A program made the translations under genes and the position numbers. This document shows, one piece after another, positions 1 through 7,605 of a stretch of DNA of 48,054 nt. Source of the DNA: JBMNKL01 sp050261495 (lineage in GTDB: Bacteria; Bacillota; Clostridia; Acetivibrionales; DTU013); contig JBLNDI010000046.1 in assembly GCA_050261495.1 (NCBI GenBank), positions 1 to 48,054 of the forward strand, written 5' to 3'. Each line of letters starts with the position of its first letter. Positions within the stretch are counted from its first letter, which is position 1. The notes beneath the pieces were generated by a model. It was not told the origin of the DNA. It made no database searches and saw only the letters and a list, made by a program, of their open reading frames with translations.

Positions 1-931
1 CGTTGAAAGCATCCGGTTCTTTATTGTATTTTGCCTTGAAATCTTCAATAAACTTCACGACTTTCGGATCCTTGTCAAGCGAAGAATAATGGTTGGAGAA
101 ATATATGTTGTTGAGCGCTTCGGCGCCTGCAAGCTCAAGAAGCACCGGAGAATCAAACCCGTCCGCTCCAAGGATGGGGGTGTCGATGCCCTGCGCGCGC
201 GCCTGCTTGATTATAAGCCCGGCCTCGCTATAGTATCCCGGTATGAATATTACATCGAAATCCTGTCCCTTTATCTTCGTCAGGATGGCGTTGAAGTCGG
301 TATCGCCCGCAACGTATGCTTCCTGGGCTACAATTGCCCCTCCGCCGGCTTCAAACGTCTTCACGAAGTTCTCCGCCAGCCCTTTTCCGTAGTCACTTGA
401 ACTGTCCATAATTATAACCGCTTTCTTTGCACCCAATTTTTCAAGCGCATAGTTTGCCATGGAGGTTCCCTGGAAGGAATCGTTGAAGCAAATACGGAAA
501 GCGTATTCCTTTACACCGTTTTCATCGACGGTCACTTTATCGGCCGTGGCGGAACCTGAAATCACCGGGATCTTGTTATCATTTGCAACGGGAATTTCCG
601 CCATAAAGGAACCCGATGTCGCAGGACCAAGAACCACCAAGACCTTGTCCTGGGTCATCAGTTTCGTGGCAAGCGTCGTCGCTTCGGCGGGATCCGACTT
701 GGTGTCGTACTTGATTGGCTTGATTTTCTTGCCGTTGATTCCGCCTGCGGCGTTAATCTGCTCTATCGCAAGCTCGATGCCTTCAACCGAACTCAAGCCG
801 TATGTCGCGATATCGCCGGACAACTCGTAATTAATGCCGATCCTGATTTCGTTGGCTCCTCCCCCCGCACAGCCTGTTAACAGTGCCGCTGCAAGCAGAG
901 CCGTCAATATTACGCTTATTGTTCTTTTCAT
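1..931 (-). CDS. Branched-chain-amino-acid-type ABC substrate-binding lipoprotein (3' truncated by window edge)
   Basis: This is the periplasmic-binding-fold type I protein of a LivJ/LivK-like ABC importer, displayed as a lipoprotein outside the membrane. It reads without interruption for 310 codons and runs off the window, so the C-terminus is missing. A signal peptide ends in a lipobox with LLTGC at residues 17-21. The mature part shows family hallmarks: IRIGINYELSGDIATYG, then AIEQINAAGGINGKKI, then a KLMTQDKVLVVLGPATSG segment. The start is the ATG at 931, preceded by GGAGG with normal spacing. It has its own promoter at 1105-1133. Ligands of this family range from leucine to amides and aromatic acids, and the exact one cannot be told here. 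Any liv permease and ATPase genes would lie outside the window. Confidence 0.9.
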   Translation of the reverse strand, partial: MKRTISVILTALLAAALLTGCAGGGANEIRIGINYELSGDIATYGLSSVEGIELAIEQINAAGGINGKKIKPIKYDTKSDPAEATTLATKLMTQDKVLVVLGPATSGSFMAEIPVANDNKIPVISGSATADKVTVDENGVKEYAFRICFNDSFQGTSMANYALEKLGAKKAVIIMDSSSDYGKGLAENFVKTFEAGGGAIVAQEAYVAGDTDFNAILTKIKGQDFDVIFIPGYYSEAGLIIKQARAQGIDTPILGADGFDSPVLLELAGAEALNNIYFSNHYSSLDKDPKVVKFIEDFKAKYNKEPDAFN

Positions 932-1104
932 TTTGTCTTCCTCCATTTCCTTACTAATTTTTTCATTTATTTTTATATGTATTTTTTAAACATTGAAACC
1001 TGAAAAATTATTTGCCTTCTATAAAAAAATACGGCTGGCTTCACCGTCCTTTTGCCCGATAATAAAGCAGCGCTGCACTAAAGTAATGCATCATGATGTA
1101 GATG

Positions 1105-1133
1105 ATTTTATATCTTTCGGGGCATTTTGTCAA
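1105..1133 (-). promoter_or_regulatory. SigA-type promoter of the LivK-like gene
   Basis: Minus strand: TTGACA (1133-1128), a 17-nt spacer and TAAAAT (1110-1105). It leaves a leader of roughly 165 nt before the ATG at 931. The -35 box lies at the edge of the imperfect repeat at 1129-1165. Confidence 0.75.
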
Positions 1134-1165
1134 TTGGCATTTCGAACAAAGCTCGGTCTGAAATG
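1129..1165. repeat. Imperfect 37-bp hairpin repeat, copy 1
   Basis: A partly palindromic stretch (CATTTC...GAAATG arms round AAGCTCGG). It closely matches 2797-2832 in the same orientation: in a 30-nt core about 25 positions agree, and the palindromic arms are kept. The two copies lie just outside the two ends of the histidine kinase gene. Confidence 0.5.
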
Positions 1166-1193
1166 TACTCCTGGCAGTAGTCCCAGCATTTTC

Positions 1194-2651
1194 TTAAAAA
1201 TAGATGTCGGAAAATTCTATGTTGATCCTTTCGACATGGTTATGCTTATTGTCATTGTATAGCCGGTTTTTTTCATTTTTTTCCTCGGACAGGACTCTGC
1301 ACGGAAGCGTGATAATAAATTCGCTGCCCTTGCCGGGTTCGCTTTTTAAAGATATTTTGCCGCCGTGTTTTTCTACAAGGGCTTTCACAAGGGATAAGCC
1401 TATGCCGCTCCCTTCATGTTGTTTTCTCAAGGACTTGTCCACCTGCTGGAACCTTTGAAATATGGTTTTCTGTTTATCCGCAGGAATTCCGATTCCGGTA
1501 TCCCTTACCGTAATTACCACATTATCGCTGCAATCGGAAATATCAACCCATATGCTGCCGCCATTAGGCGTAAATTTGATCGCGTTGGAAAGAAGGTTCA
1601 GGATAATCCGCTCTATTTTATCAGGATCACAGGCGATTATTCTCTCTTCGGCGTCAGCATTAAAATGCACCTGGATCCCTTTATTTTTCGCGTATTCCTC
1701 AACAGACATGGTTATGCTTTTTATAAGCACGATAATATTGTAATTCTGCGGCGTGATCTCATAAAAATTTGCATCTATTTTGGTCAGGTCGATCAGGTTG
1801 TTGATAAGCCTCAGCAGCCTGTAACAGTTTTGCTGTATATAATCAATGTATTTCTTGCTTTTATCCCTGTATACCTGGCTCCCGTTTAGTTTAAGCATTT
1901 GAAGCGAGGAAAGGATGACATTCAGCGGAGTCCTGAATTCATGAGAAATATTGGCCAAAAACTCTGTTTTGATTCTGTCGTACTCCCGCACCTCATCCAA
2001 CTGCTTTTGACTTTTCAGATATTGTTCCTTGCTTACCTCAAGCTGCCTGTCCCTTATCATGAGCTCTACATTTTTTAAGACCTTTAACTTTATACCATTC
2101 TTTACAATCACGTAACTATGGTTCTTTAATATCTCGGCAATTTCGAAAGTATCCACTTTATTTGCATCATATTGACATATTGCTATAAAAGGAAGCTCGG
2201 ACATTATACTATTTACTTTACGCTCGTAATGCGAAAACGACCTGGAATACCGGCCGCTTACCCATGAAGTGTTGGCTACCGCCCTCAAACCGTCAAACCC
2301 GCAGTCAAGCGCATACTTGATTAATTCCTTCCACTGCTTGTTTACCCTGATTTCCTGGAATTTATAGTCTTTAAAATACCATTCGGTATGCGGGATTAAT
2401 CTTAGGCACCCACTGTCGATGTATTTGTTCAAATCCTTGAAATGTTTACGGATGACGCTTTTTATTTCTTCATAATTTTCATCTTTATTATAAATCCAGA
2501 CACAAAATTCATTATTCCGCAATCCCTGCTGTATAAAAGGCATAACAACTTTGCAGCACTCGAGCGGTGAATCGTACAACTGGGCAATATGCGTTCCCCA
2601 CGGAATGTTTCCTATAACTTTGATGCCTGAATCCCTCAGATTGCTATCCAT
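1194..2651 (-). CDS. MEDS-domain sensor histidine kinase
   Basis: A cytoplasmic two-component sensor kinase of 485 residues with no transmembrane segment. Residues about 15-175 resemble the MEDS sensory domain (PF14417, first named in methanogen and methylotroph DcmR-type sensors), beginning with IPWGTHIAQLYDSP. A short helical linker (about 190-230) leads to a HisKA domain with the phospho-accepting His237 in FLANISHEFRTPLN. The HATPase domain has an N box (Asn356 in NLLSNAIKFTPNGG), G1 (DTGIGIP, 384-390) and G2 (GSGIGLS, 414-420), so all catalytic boxes are intact. The start is the ATG at 2651. No response regulator lies beside it, so the partner is unknown. It has its own promoter at 2756-2784 with a 20-bp palindrome just downstream. 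Confidence 0.9.
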   Translation of the reverse strand: MDSNLRDSGIKVIGNIPWGTHIAQLYDSPLECCKVVMPFIQQGLRNNEFCVWIYNKDENYEEIKSVIRKHFKDLNKYIDSGCLRLIPHTEWYFKDYKFQEIRVNKQWKELIKYALDCGFDGLRAVANTSWVSGRYSRSFSHYERKVNSIMSELPFIAICQYDANKVDTFEIAEILKNHSYVIVKNGIKLKVLKNVELMIRDRQLEVSKEQYLKSQKQLDEVREYDRIKTEFLANISHEFRTPLNVILSSLQMLKLNGSQVYRDKSKKYIDYIQQNCYRLLRLINNLIDLTKIDANFYEITPQNYNIIVLIKSITMSVEEYAKNKGIQVHFNADAEERIIACDPDKIERIILNLLSNAIKFTPNGGSIWVDISDCSDNVVITVRDTGIGIPADKQKTIFQRFQQVDKSLRKQHEGSGIGLSLVKALVEKHGGKISLKSEPGKGSEFIITLPCRVLSEEKNEKNRLYNDNKHNHVERINIEFSDIYF

Positions 2652-2727
2652 AAATGCCTTCCTGAATTAAATCAGAAAATTTCCCCTCTAATTCTTACTT
2701 ACAAGAATTAAACCTGAGAAATCGTTA

Positions 2728-2747
2728 TGCAATTAACAATAATTGCA
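2728..2747. promoter_or_regulatory. 20-bp inverted repeat downstream of the kinase promoter
   Basis: Perfect 8-bp arms TGCAATTA/TAATTGCA around a 4-nt centre. The arms begin about 9 bp beyond the -10 box, in the initially transcribed region. It could be an operator or a short RNA hairpin. Confidence 0.5.
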
Positions 2748-2755
2748 CTTAGAAT

Positions 2756-2784
2756 ATTATATCTGTAAAATTGAAATTTTTCAA
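2756..2784 (-). promoter_or_regulatory. SigA-type promoter of the histidine kinase gene
   Basis: Minus strand: TTGAAA (2784-2779), 17-nt spacer, TATAAT (2761-2756). The kinase is therefore probably transcribed independently of the GH10-GH43 operon upstream of it. Confidence 0.75.
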
Positions 2785-2796
2785 GTTAAGGGTCCG

Positions 2797-2832
2797 GTCA
2801 TTGGAATTTCGCACAAAGCGCGGTGTGAAACG
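2797..2832. repeat. Imperfect hairpin repeat, copy 2
   Basis: Direct-orientation relative of 1129-1165, with arms TTTCGCACA and TGTGAAA around AAGCGCGG. It lies 3' of the GH10-GH43 operon. No T-run follows the stem on the minus strand, so it is not a clear intrinsic terminator. Confidence 0.5.
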
Positions 2833-2850
2833 CCCTTCCGGCGGTAATCA

Positions 2851-3171
2851 TTACATTTTTGTAAACTGCCAATAATCAAAATCAAACAATTTTTTATTCG
2901 GGGGCCCCTTAAATATGATAAATAAATCATGAACTCCCACAGCGTCTGAAACTTCGGTCCTGATTTCGGTCCAATCAGCCTGTCCGCCGCCATTCGAAGA
3001 AACCGGGAGCGTTCCGATCAATACCCCGTCCACGCCATCCAACCGCAGCTCTATCATGCTGTCCGCTTTAATGTTCGAAACCGATGCGGTAAACAAAGAA
3101 GCGCCATCCTCGCTAAAATCAACTTTCGACAATGCGATCCAATCACCGTTATCAATATCTGTTAAAACTCT
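2851..3171 (-). pseudogene. CBM6 carbohydrate-binding module cut off by an in-frame stop
   Basis: These codons continue the reading frame of the GH10-GH43 gene beyond its TAA at 3172-3174 with no frameshift. They encode most of a family 6 carbohydrate-binding module: TDIDNGDWIALSKVDF near the start, a central SMIELRLDGVDG strand and a terminal FDYWQFTKM, the usual end of CBM6. The first strand (YKRVEAETFAWNAG) lies before the stop, so the module is split after about 24 residues. No convincing ribosome binding site precedes the internal ATG at 3132. It is either a dead module, a readthrough extension or a base-call error. Confidence 0.8.
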
Positions 3172-5649
3172 TTACTGTGAATTATCATTGCCGGCGGATT
3201 TTGTAAGGATTCCCGCATTCCACGCAAATGTTTCGGCTTCCACGCGTTTATAAGGATTAAGCGTCTTAAGCTGTTCCACCCCTTTATAATCGGCGGCAAT
3301 TTCTTTTATTGTACCGTCCTTGTTGAAAAAAACCCGGTTCAAGTGGGTGGAACGGTATCCTTTCGGAATTCCCATCGCTTTGGACAACGTCTGGGCATGG
3401 TAAGCGATATACCAGGCGTCTTTCAGTCTGAAGATGGAATGATGGTTGTTGCCTCCAACTCCGAAGAAATAACCCGGGTTTTTCAGAATTGTCCCCTTAT
3501 ATTCCCAGGGTCCCAACGGGCTGCTGCCGGTCATATAGGCGATTTCCCCGGCCGGCGGGCTTCCTTTCGGCCTGGTTCCGCCATAAAAGTTGGAGCAATA
3601 CGTATAGTAATAAACGCCGTTATATTTATTAATGCCGGAAGCTTCGAACATAAACGGTGCAGGAATGGTAACCGCTTCTCCTTCCACACTGATCATATCG
3701 TCGCCCAGCCTCATCACACGCGCCGTATTCGGCATCTCATCCTGTCCTTTCGGGACTCCGCCCCCAAAATAAATATATGCCTTTCCATCGTCATCCACAA
3801 AAACGGCCGGGTCAAATAACCATACCACTCCTTGAACTCCCGGTGTCGCCCGGGAAATCAGCGGCTTTTTGATTGGATCATCCCAGGGGCCGGTCGGGCT
3901 GTCGCTCGTCAAAACACCTATGCCGCTTGCATTGTTGGCGAAATACAAGAAAAACTTGTCCTTGCCGTCGATCACCTTATGCGCGGCTGCCGGCGCCCAC
4001 GACTGGGAAGCCCATTTTGCCGCTCCCTGCGGACCTGCAACGCTGATTTCTCCGTGGTCCGTCCAATTCACCAGGTCGTCGGAGGATATGACCGATATTT
4101 TGTTGATTTTTCCATATGTATTTTCTTTTACGTTTCCGTCTGCATCATATTCCAGCACGTCATTCGTCATGTACAGGTAAACGCGGTCCCTGTACACCAA
4201 GGCAAAAGGGTCCGCCCCGAATTTGTGCGACACCAGCGGATTCCCGCTCGGCCATAGCTTGCCGGTGGCGCTTGCCGGTTTACCGTCCGGCTCCGCCGTC
4301 TCTTCTATCGTCCTGTCCAAAAGAACCTTGGAAGGATCGACAACTCCCCAGTACGCAGGTTTTGCATGAAAGTTCCTGTCAAAAAGGAGCGGGGCATCGG
4401 TCCGTTTCACAGGAAACGAATTCAGCCATGTATACCTGTCCGAAATACCCCAGAATACGACTGCGCTTATGATGTCCTTATTTTCTTTCAATGCTGCGAA
4501 TAAATCCCTGTAACGCTGCGCCTGGGTGATGAGTACATATTCGGGTATTTCATCGCCATAATCGCTGCGGTTGTCCCAGGAATATACACTCATGTCCAAC
4601 TCGGTGATAATGTTGTCCAATCCAAGTCCTGCAAACTTCTTCATTGAATCTATGATCCTGTCTATGGAGGGTGAGTAGATATTTATATGCGTCTGGTGAC
4701 CTACTCCGTCGATCGGCACCCCTTTATCCAGCAGTTCCTTTACCAACTCATACAGCCTGTCGCGCTTTACCGGGTCGTCGGTCCCATAGTCGTTGATATA
4801 GAGCTTGATGTCGGGTCCGCCTGCTTCACGCGCAGCGCGGAATGCGGTCTCGATGAATTCGGTCCCCGTTATCTGGTACCAGGGGCTGTTTCGCATGCCG
4901 CCGGGATGGTTCGGTTCGATCACTTCGTTTACGACATCCCATGATTTTATATCGTCCTTGTATCGTTCGACAATTGTGCGGACATGTGTTTCAAGGCGTT
5001 GAAGCAGCAGTTTCTTGTTTGCTTCACGCTTTTTCGGATCGGTCTCGTCAACCATCGGTTTGCCCTCTTTATCTTTGAAAAACCAGGCAGGTACCTGGTT
5101 GTGCCAAACAAGCGTATGGAAGCGGATTTCCATGCCGTTTTCCTTAGCAAACCTGACAATTTTATCTGCCTGAGACCATTGAAAATTACCTTCCGTCGGT
5201 TGGATTGACACAGGCTTCATTGCGTTTTCCGCCACCAGCATATTAACATGCTTTTTGAGCAGCCCGGCTATCAGGCCTGTTGTCTGATTTGGTTCAATCG
5301 CCGAGCCTATCGGGAAATAATCTTTATATGTTTCCGCAATAGACGGAATATCCTCTTCAACCGATGGTTCCGCCGGTTTTTCCGGTTTCTTCGCCTTTTC
5401 TCCGGCGGTTTGTCCATTCCTGCCGGATGAATCATCTCCCGGCGTTGGCAGCCCACCGGCAGGTTTTTCCGTGACATCCGCCCCGCCATCTTCTGTTCCG
5501 GCGTCGTTCGTTTTCCCCATCGGCGCATCGGAATTTGAAACCTTTATATCCCGGCTGCAGCCGTTCAGCAGGACAAAAACCCAAACCATCGAAATTGTCG
5601 CTATGGCAGCAATGATTATGGCTTTAAGCCTGTTTCGGAAATTTTCCAT
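3172..5649 (-). CDS. Bifunctional GH10 xylanase - GH43 lipoprotein
   Basis: An 825-residue cell-surface enzyme for xylan breakdown. The N-terminus is a signal peptide with lipobox LLNGC (Cys31), then a Pro/Glu/Lys-rich tether to about residue 95. Residues about 105-440 are GH10 endo-beta-1,4-xylanase, with acid/base Glu242 in WDVVNEVIE and nucleophile Glu350 in ITELDMS. Residues about 465-790 are GH43, with catalytic Asp480 (GADPF), Asp613 (FDPAVFVDDDG) and Glu669 (FEASGI). Such GH43 domains are mostly arabinofuranosidases or xylosidases. A CBM6 begins at about 802 but is interrupted by TAA after residue 825. The gene ends the ten-gene operon, 38 nt after the second permease pair, and would deliver substituted xylo-oligosaccharides to the transporters. 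Confidence 0.92.
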   Translation of the reverse strand: MENFRNRLKAIIIAAIATISMVWVFVLLNGCSRDIKVSNSDAPMGKTNDAGTEDGGADVTEKPAGGLPTPGDDSSGRNGQTAGEKAKKPEKPAEPSVEEDIPSIAETYKDYFPIGSAIEPNQTTGLIAGLLKKHVNMLVAENAMKPVSIQPTEGNFQWSQADKIVRFAKENGMEIRFHTLVWHNQVPAWFFKDKEGKPMVDETDPKKREANKKLLLQRLETHVRTIVERYKDDIKSWDVVNEVIEPNHPGGMRNSPWYQITGTEFIETAFRAAREAGGPDIKLYINDYGTDDPVKRDRLYELVKELLDKGVPIDGVGHQTHINIYSPSIDRIIDSMKKFAGLGLDNIITELDMSVYSWDNRSDYGDEIPEYVLITQAQRYRDLFAALKENKDIISAVVFWGISDRYTWLNSFPVKRTDAPLLFDRNFHAKPAYWGVVDPSKVLLDRTIEETAEPDGKPASATGKLWPSGNPLVSHKFGADPFALVYRDRVYLYMTNDVLEYDADGNVKENTYGKINKISVISSDDLVNWTDHGEISVAGPQGAAKWASQSWAPAAAHKVIDGKDKFFLYFANNASGIGVLTSDSPTGPWDDPIKKPLISRATPGVQGVVWLFDPAVFVDDDGKAYIYFGGGVPKGQDEMPNTARVMRLGDDMISVEGEAVTIPAPFMFEASGINKYNGVYYYTYCSNFYGGTRPKGSPPAGEIAYMTGSSPLGPWEYKGTILKNPGYFFGVGGNNHHSIFRLKDAWYIAYHAQTLSKAMGIPKGYRSTHLNRVFFNKDGTIKEIAADYKGVEQLKTLNPYKRVEAETFAWNAGILTKSAGNDNSQ

Positions 5650-5687
5650 AAACCAAACACGCTCCTTTTTATTGTTTCTTCCCGGTA

Positions 5688-6668
5688 TCAGCCAACAATG
5701 CCCGTCCTCTCGACGCCTTCAACGAAATAGCGCTGGGCGAATAAATAGATGATGATCAGCGGCAGCATTGCGAGCAAAATACCTGTGTCTTGCACCATGC
5801 TCTGGTAAAACGGATCCACCCTGCCTCCGAACCCCATTAACTGGCCCAGCCGGATAGACAGATTATAGGGCAGTGACGACAATTGTGTGGACATCACCTT
5901 GCTTGACGTTAAATATGTTGTCGTAAAAAAGCTGTCATTCCACTGCCAGACGAACGAAAAAAGGCTTACGGTAACAATGGCCGGTATTGCATTCGGAAGC
6001 ATAATCCGTGAAAATGTGCCGGTAACATTAGCGCCGTCCACATAAGCCGCTTCCTCGATATCTTTTGGAATACCCCTGAAGAATTGCCTGAAGATGAATA
6101 TAAACAATCCTGCTTTATAAGAATTAGCCAGGAGAGACGTTAAAACAAACGGCCAGTATGTATCAAGCAGGTTTGTCGGTTCTCCCGAAATCAGCGGAAT
6201 CAGGCCGAACAGGGTGAAGTTTTTAAGGTTCAGGTAAATTGGAATAAGAATGGTTGTAGGCGGAACAAGAATTGTCAGGATTGCCCCTGCAAAAAGCAGG
6301 CTGCTTCCCTTGAACCTCAGCCGCGCAAACCCGTATCCGGCCAAGGCGCACGATATAACCGTCAAAACGGTGGTCAAAGCCGAAATTATAATCGTGTTAA
6401 GCAGGGTTTCCCAATAATCCATGATTTCAACCGCATACTTTATGTTTTCCAAGGTGAAATGCTCAGGAATCCATGCGACAATAGGCGAATATAAATCCAC
6501 CTTGTCTTTAACCGACGTGGAAATCTTCTTCAGGATAGGATATAAAATGACGAACGACAATCCCGTAATAAGTATAAACCGCACAAAAGACCAAAGCCGC
6601 TTTTTCCAGATGCTTGACGATAAAAACCGGCTTGCCTGCAATCTTTTCATGACTTTGCCGATATTCAT
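5688..6668 (-). CDS. Carbohydrate ABC transporter permease (MalG type)
   Basis: Inner-membrane subunit of a CUT1-family sugar importer. Six hydrophobic segments are visible and the EAA loop that docks to the ATPase reads IPKDIEEAAYVDGANVTGTF. The C-terminus FVEGVERTGIVG is typical of the MalG group. The frame is open further upstream, but AGGAAGG sits at good spacing from the ATG at 6668 (another ATG lies at 6674), so this start is preferred and avoids a 47-nt overlap with the partner permease. It pairs with the gene at 6700-7605 and precedes the GH10-GH43 gene. No ATPase is encoded nearby. Confidence 0.88.
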   Translation of the reverse strand: MNIGKVMKRLQASRFLSSSIWKKRLWSFVRFILITGLSFVILYPILKKISTSVKDKVDLYSPIVAWIPEHFTLENIKYAVEIMDYWETLLNTIIISALTTVLTVISCALAGYGFARLRFKGSSLLFAGAILTILVPPTTILIPIYLNLKNFTLFGLIPLISGEPTNLLDTYWPFVLTSLLANSYKAGLFIFIFRQFFRGIPKDIEEAAYVDGANVTGTFSRIMLPNAIPAIVTVSLFSFVWQWNDSFFTTTYLTSSKVMSTQLSSLPYNLSIRLGQLMGFGGRVDPFYQSMVQDTGILLAMLPLIIIYLFAQRYFVEGVERTGIVG

Positions 6669-6699
6669 ATTCATTACCTTCCTTTCAAGTAATGACAGC

Positions 6700-7605
6700 T
6701 TATTCTTGATAGAAGACCCCCTTCGATATGATGCGAGTGCTGACAATCAAAATGATTGCTATGGCCAGGAAGTAAATCCACGCCATTGCTGAGCTTAATC
6801 CGAAATCAAATCTGCCGAAAGCGGTCTCCCTAATCAAATCCGTGATTGCATTGCTTGAAAATGAATCAATAATCGTATAAACTACGTTAACCAGGATAAG
6901 AGGACTCACCATGGGAAACGTTATTTTCCAAAAGTCTTCGTAACCGGTCGTTCCTTCTATCTTTGACGCTTCATATAGTTGCTGCGGTATTGTCTGGATT
7001 CCGGCCAGGAATATCATGATTTGCACGCCCGATAAGCTAATGATTTCATAAATCCGGTCAACCGCACCCGTCAAGTAGTCAACGATCCATTCACTCATGC
7101 CGATTTCCAGCATCATGCGCCTCAGTTCAAAGCTGCCTAAAAGGTTTATAAACCTTGTTCCGGCATCATCAATATTCATCGTTTCAATCAGGCTTGAGGT
7201 TTCGAGCCTTGAAATGACTCCGGAAGCTAATATGACAGGCAGAAAAAATACCGCCCTGGCGAACGTTCTTCCTACAAATTTTTGATTGAGCAATACGGCC
7301 ACGAATAAACTGAAAATGACAACCAAAGGCGCATTTACCAGCATATTTGCGATTGATTCAACCAATGTGCGGTTGAAATCGGGATGAACCATCAGGCATT
7401 CAATAAAATTATCAAATCCTTTAAATGTCAGGCTAATGCTGCTCCCGTCCACATCCACCTTGTTCATGCTGAAACGTATCGAGTTTATTAATGGAATCAG
7501 GAAGAACAGGATAAATCCCAGCAGCCAGGGAAGTACAAAGACCATACCCCATAATGCCTTCTGCCGCGCGTATGTCAAACGCGTCTTCCCGGGTAAATTT
7601 TTCAA
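6700..7605 (-). CDS. Sugar ABC transporter permease (MalF type)
   Basis: A 301-residue CUT1 permease with an N-terminal helix (GMVFVLPWLLGFILFFLIPL), a central membrane domain and an EAA-like loop (IPQQLYEASKIEGTTGYEDF). The insertion around residues 130-180 (SLIETMNIDDAGTRFINLLG...) is longer than in the standard MalF-like lineage and is seen in permeases beside DUF5696 genes. The start is a TTG at 7605 behind GGGGGTGG, in a 4-nt TTGA overlap with the stop of the DUF5696 gene, which points to translational coupling. Confidence 0.85.
   Translation of the reverse strand: MKNLPGKTRLTYARQKALWGMVFVLPWLLGFILFFLIPLINSIRFSMNKVDVDGSSISLTFKGFDNFIECLMVHPDFNRTLVESIANMLVNAPLVVIFSLFVAVLLNQKFVGRTFARAVFFLPVILASGVISRLETSSLIETMNIDDAGTRFINLLGSFELRRMMLEIGMSEWIVDYLTGAVDRIYEIISLSGVQIMIFLAGIQTIPQQLYEASKIEGTTGYEDFWKITFPMVSPLILVNVVYTIIDSFSSNAITDLIRETAFGRFDFGLSSAMAWIYFLAIAIILIVSTRIISKGVFYQE

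Noticed and set aside
980..1100. Possible c-di-GMP riboswitch in the leader of the LivK-like gene (GGGCAAA...GAAGCC text on the minus strand)
   Set aside because: The conserved second half and the P1/P2 helices of the GEMM aptamer are missing, and the only hairpin near the T-run has a 4-bp stem.
2797..2832. Terminator for the GH10-GH43 operon
   Set aside because: A stem exists but no T-run follows it, and the same element occurs at 1129, so it was listed as a repeat.
5688..6746. Longer MalG-type permease starting at 6746
   Set aside because: It would overlap the partner gene by 47 nt with no family similarity in the extra residues, while a good ribosome site precedes 6668.
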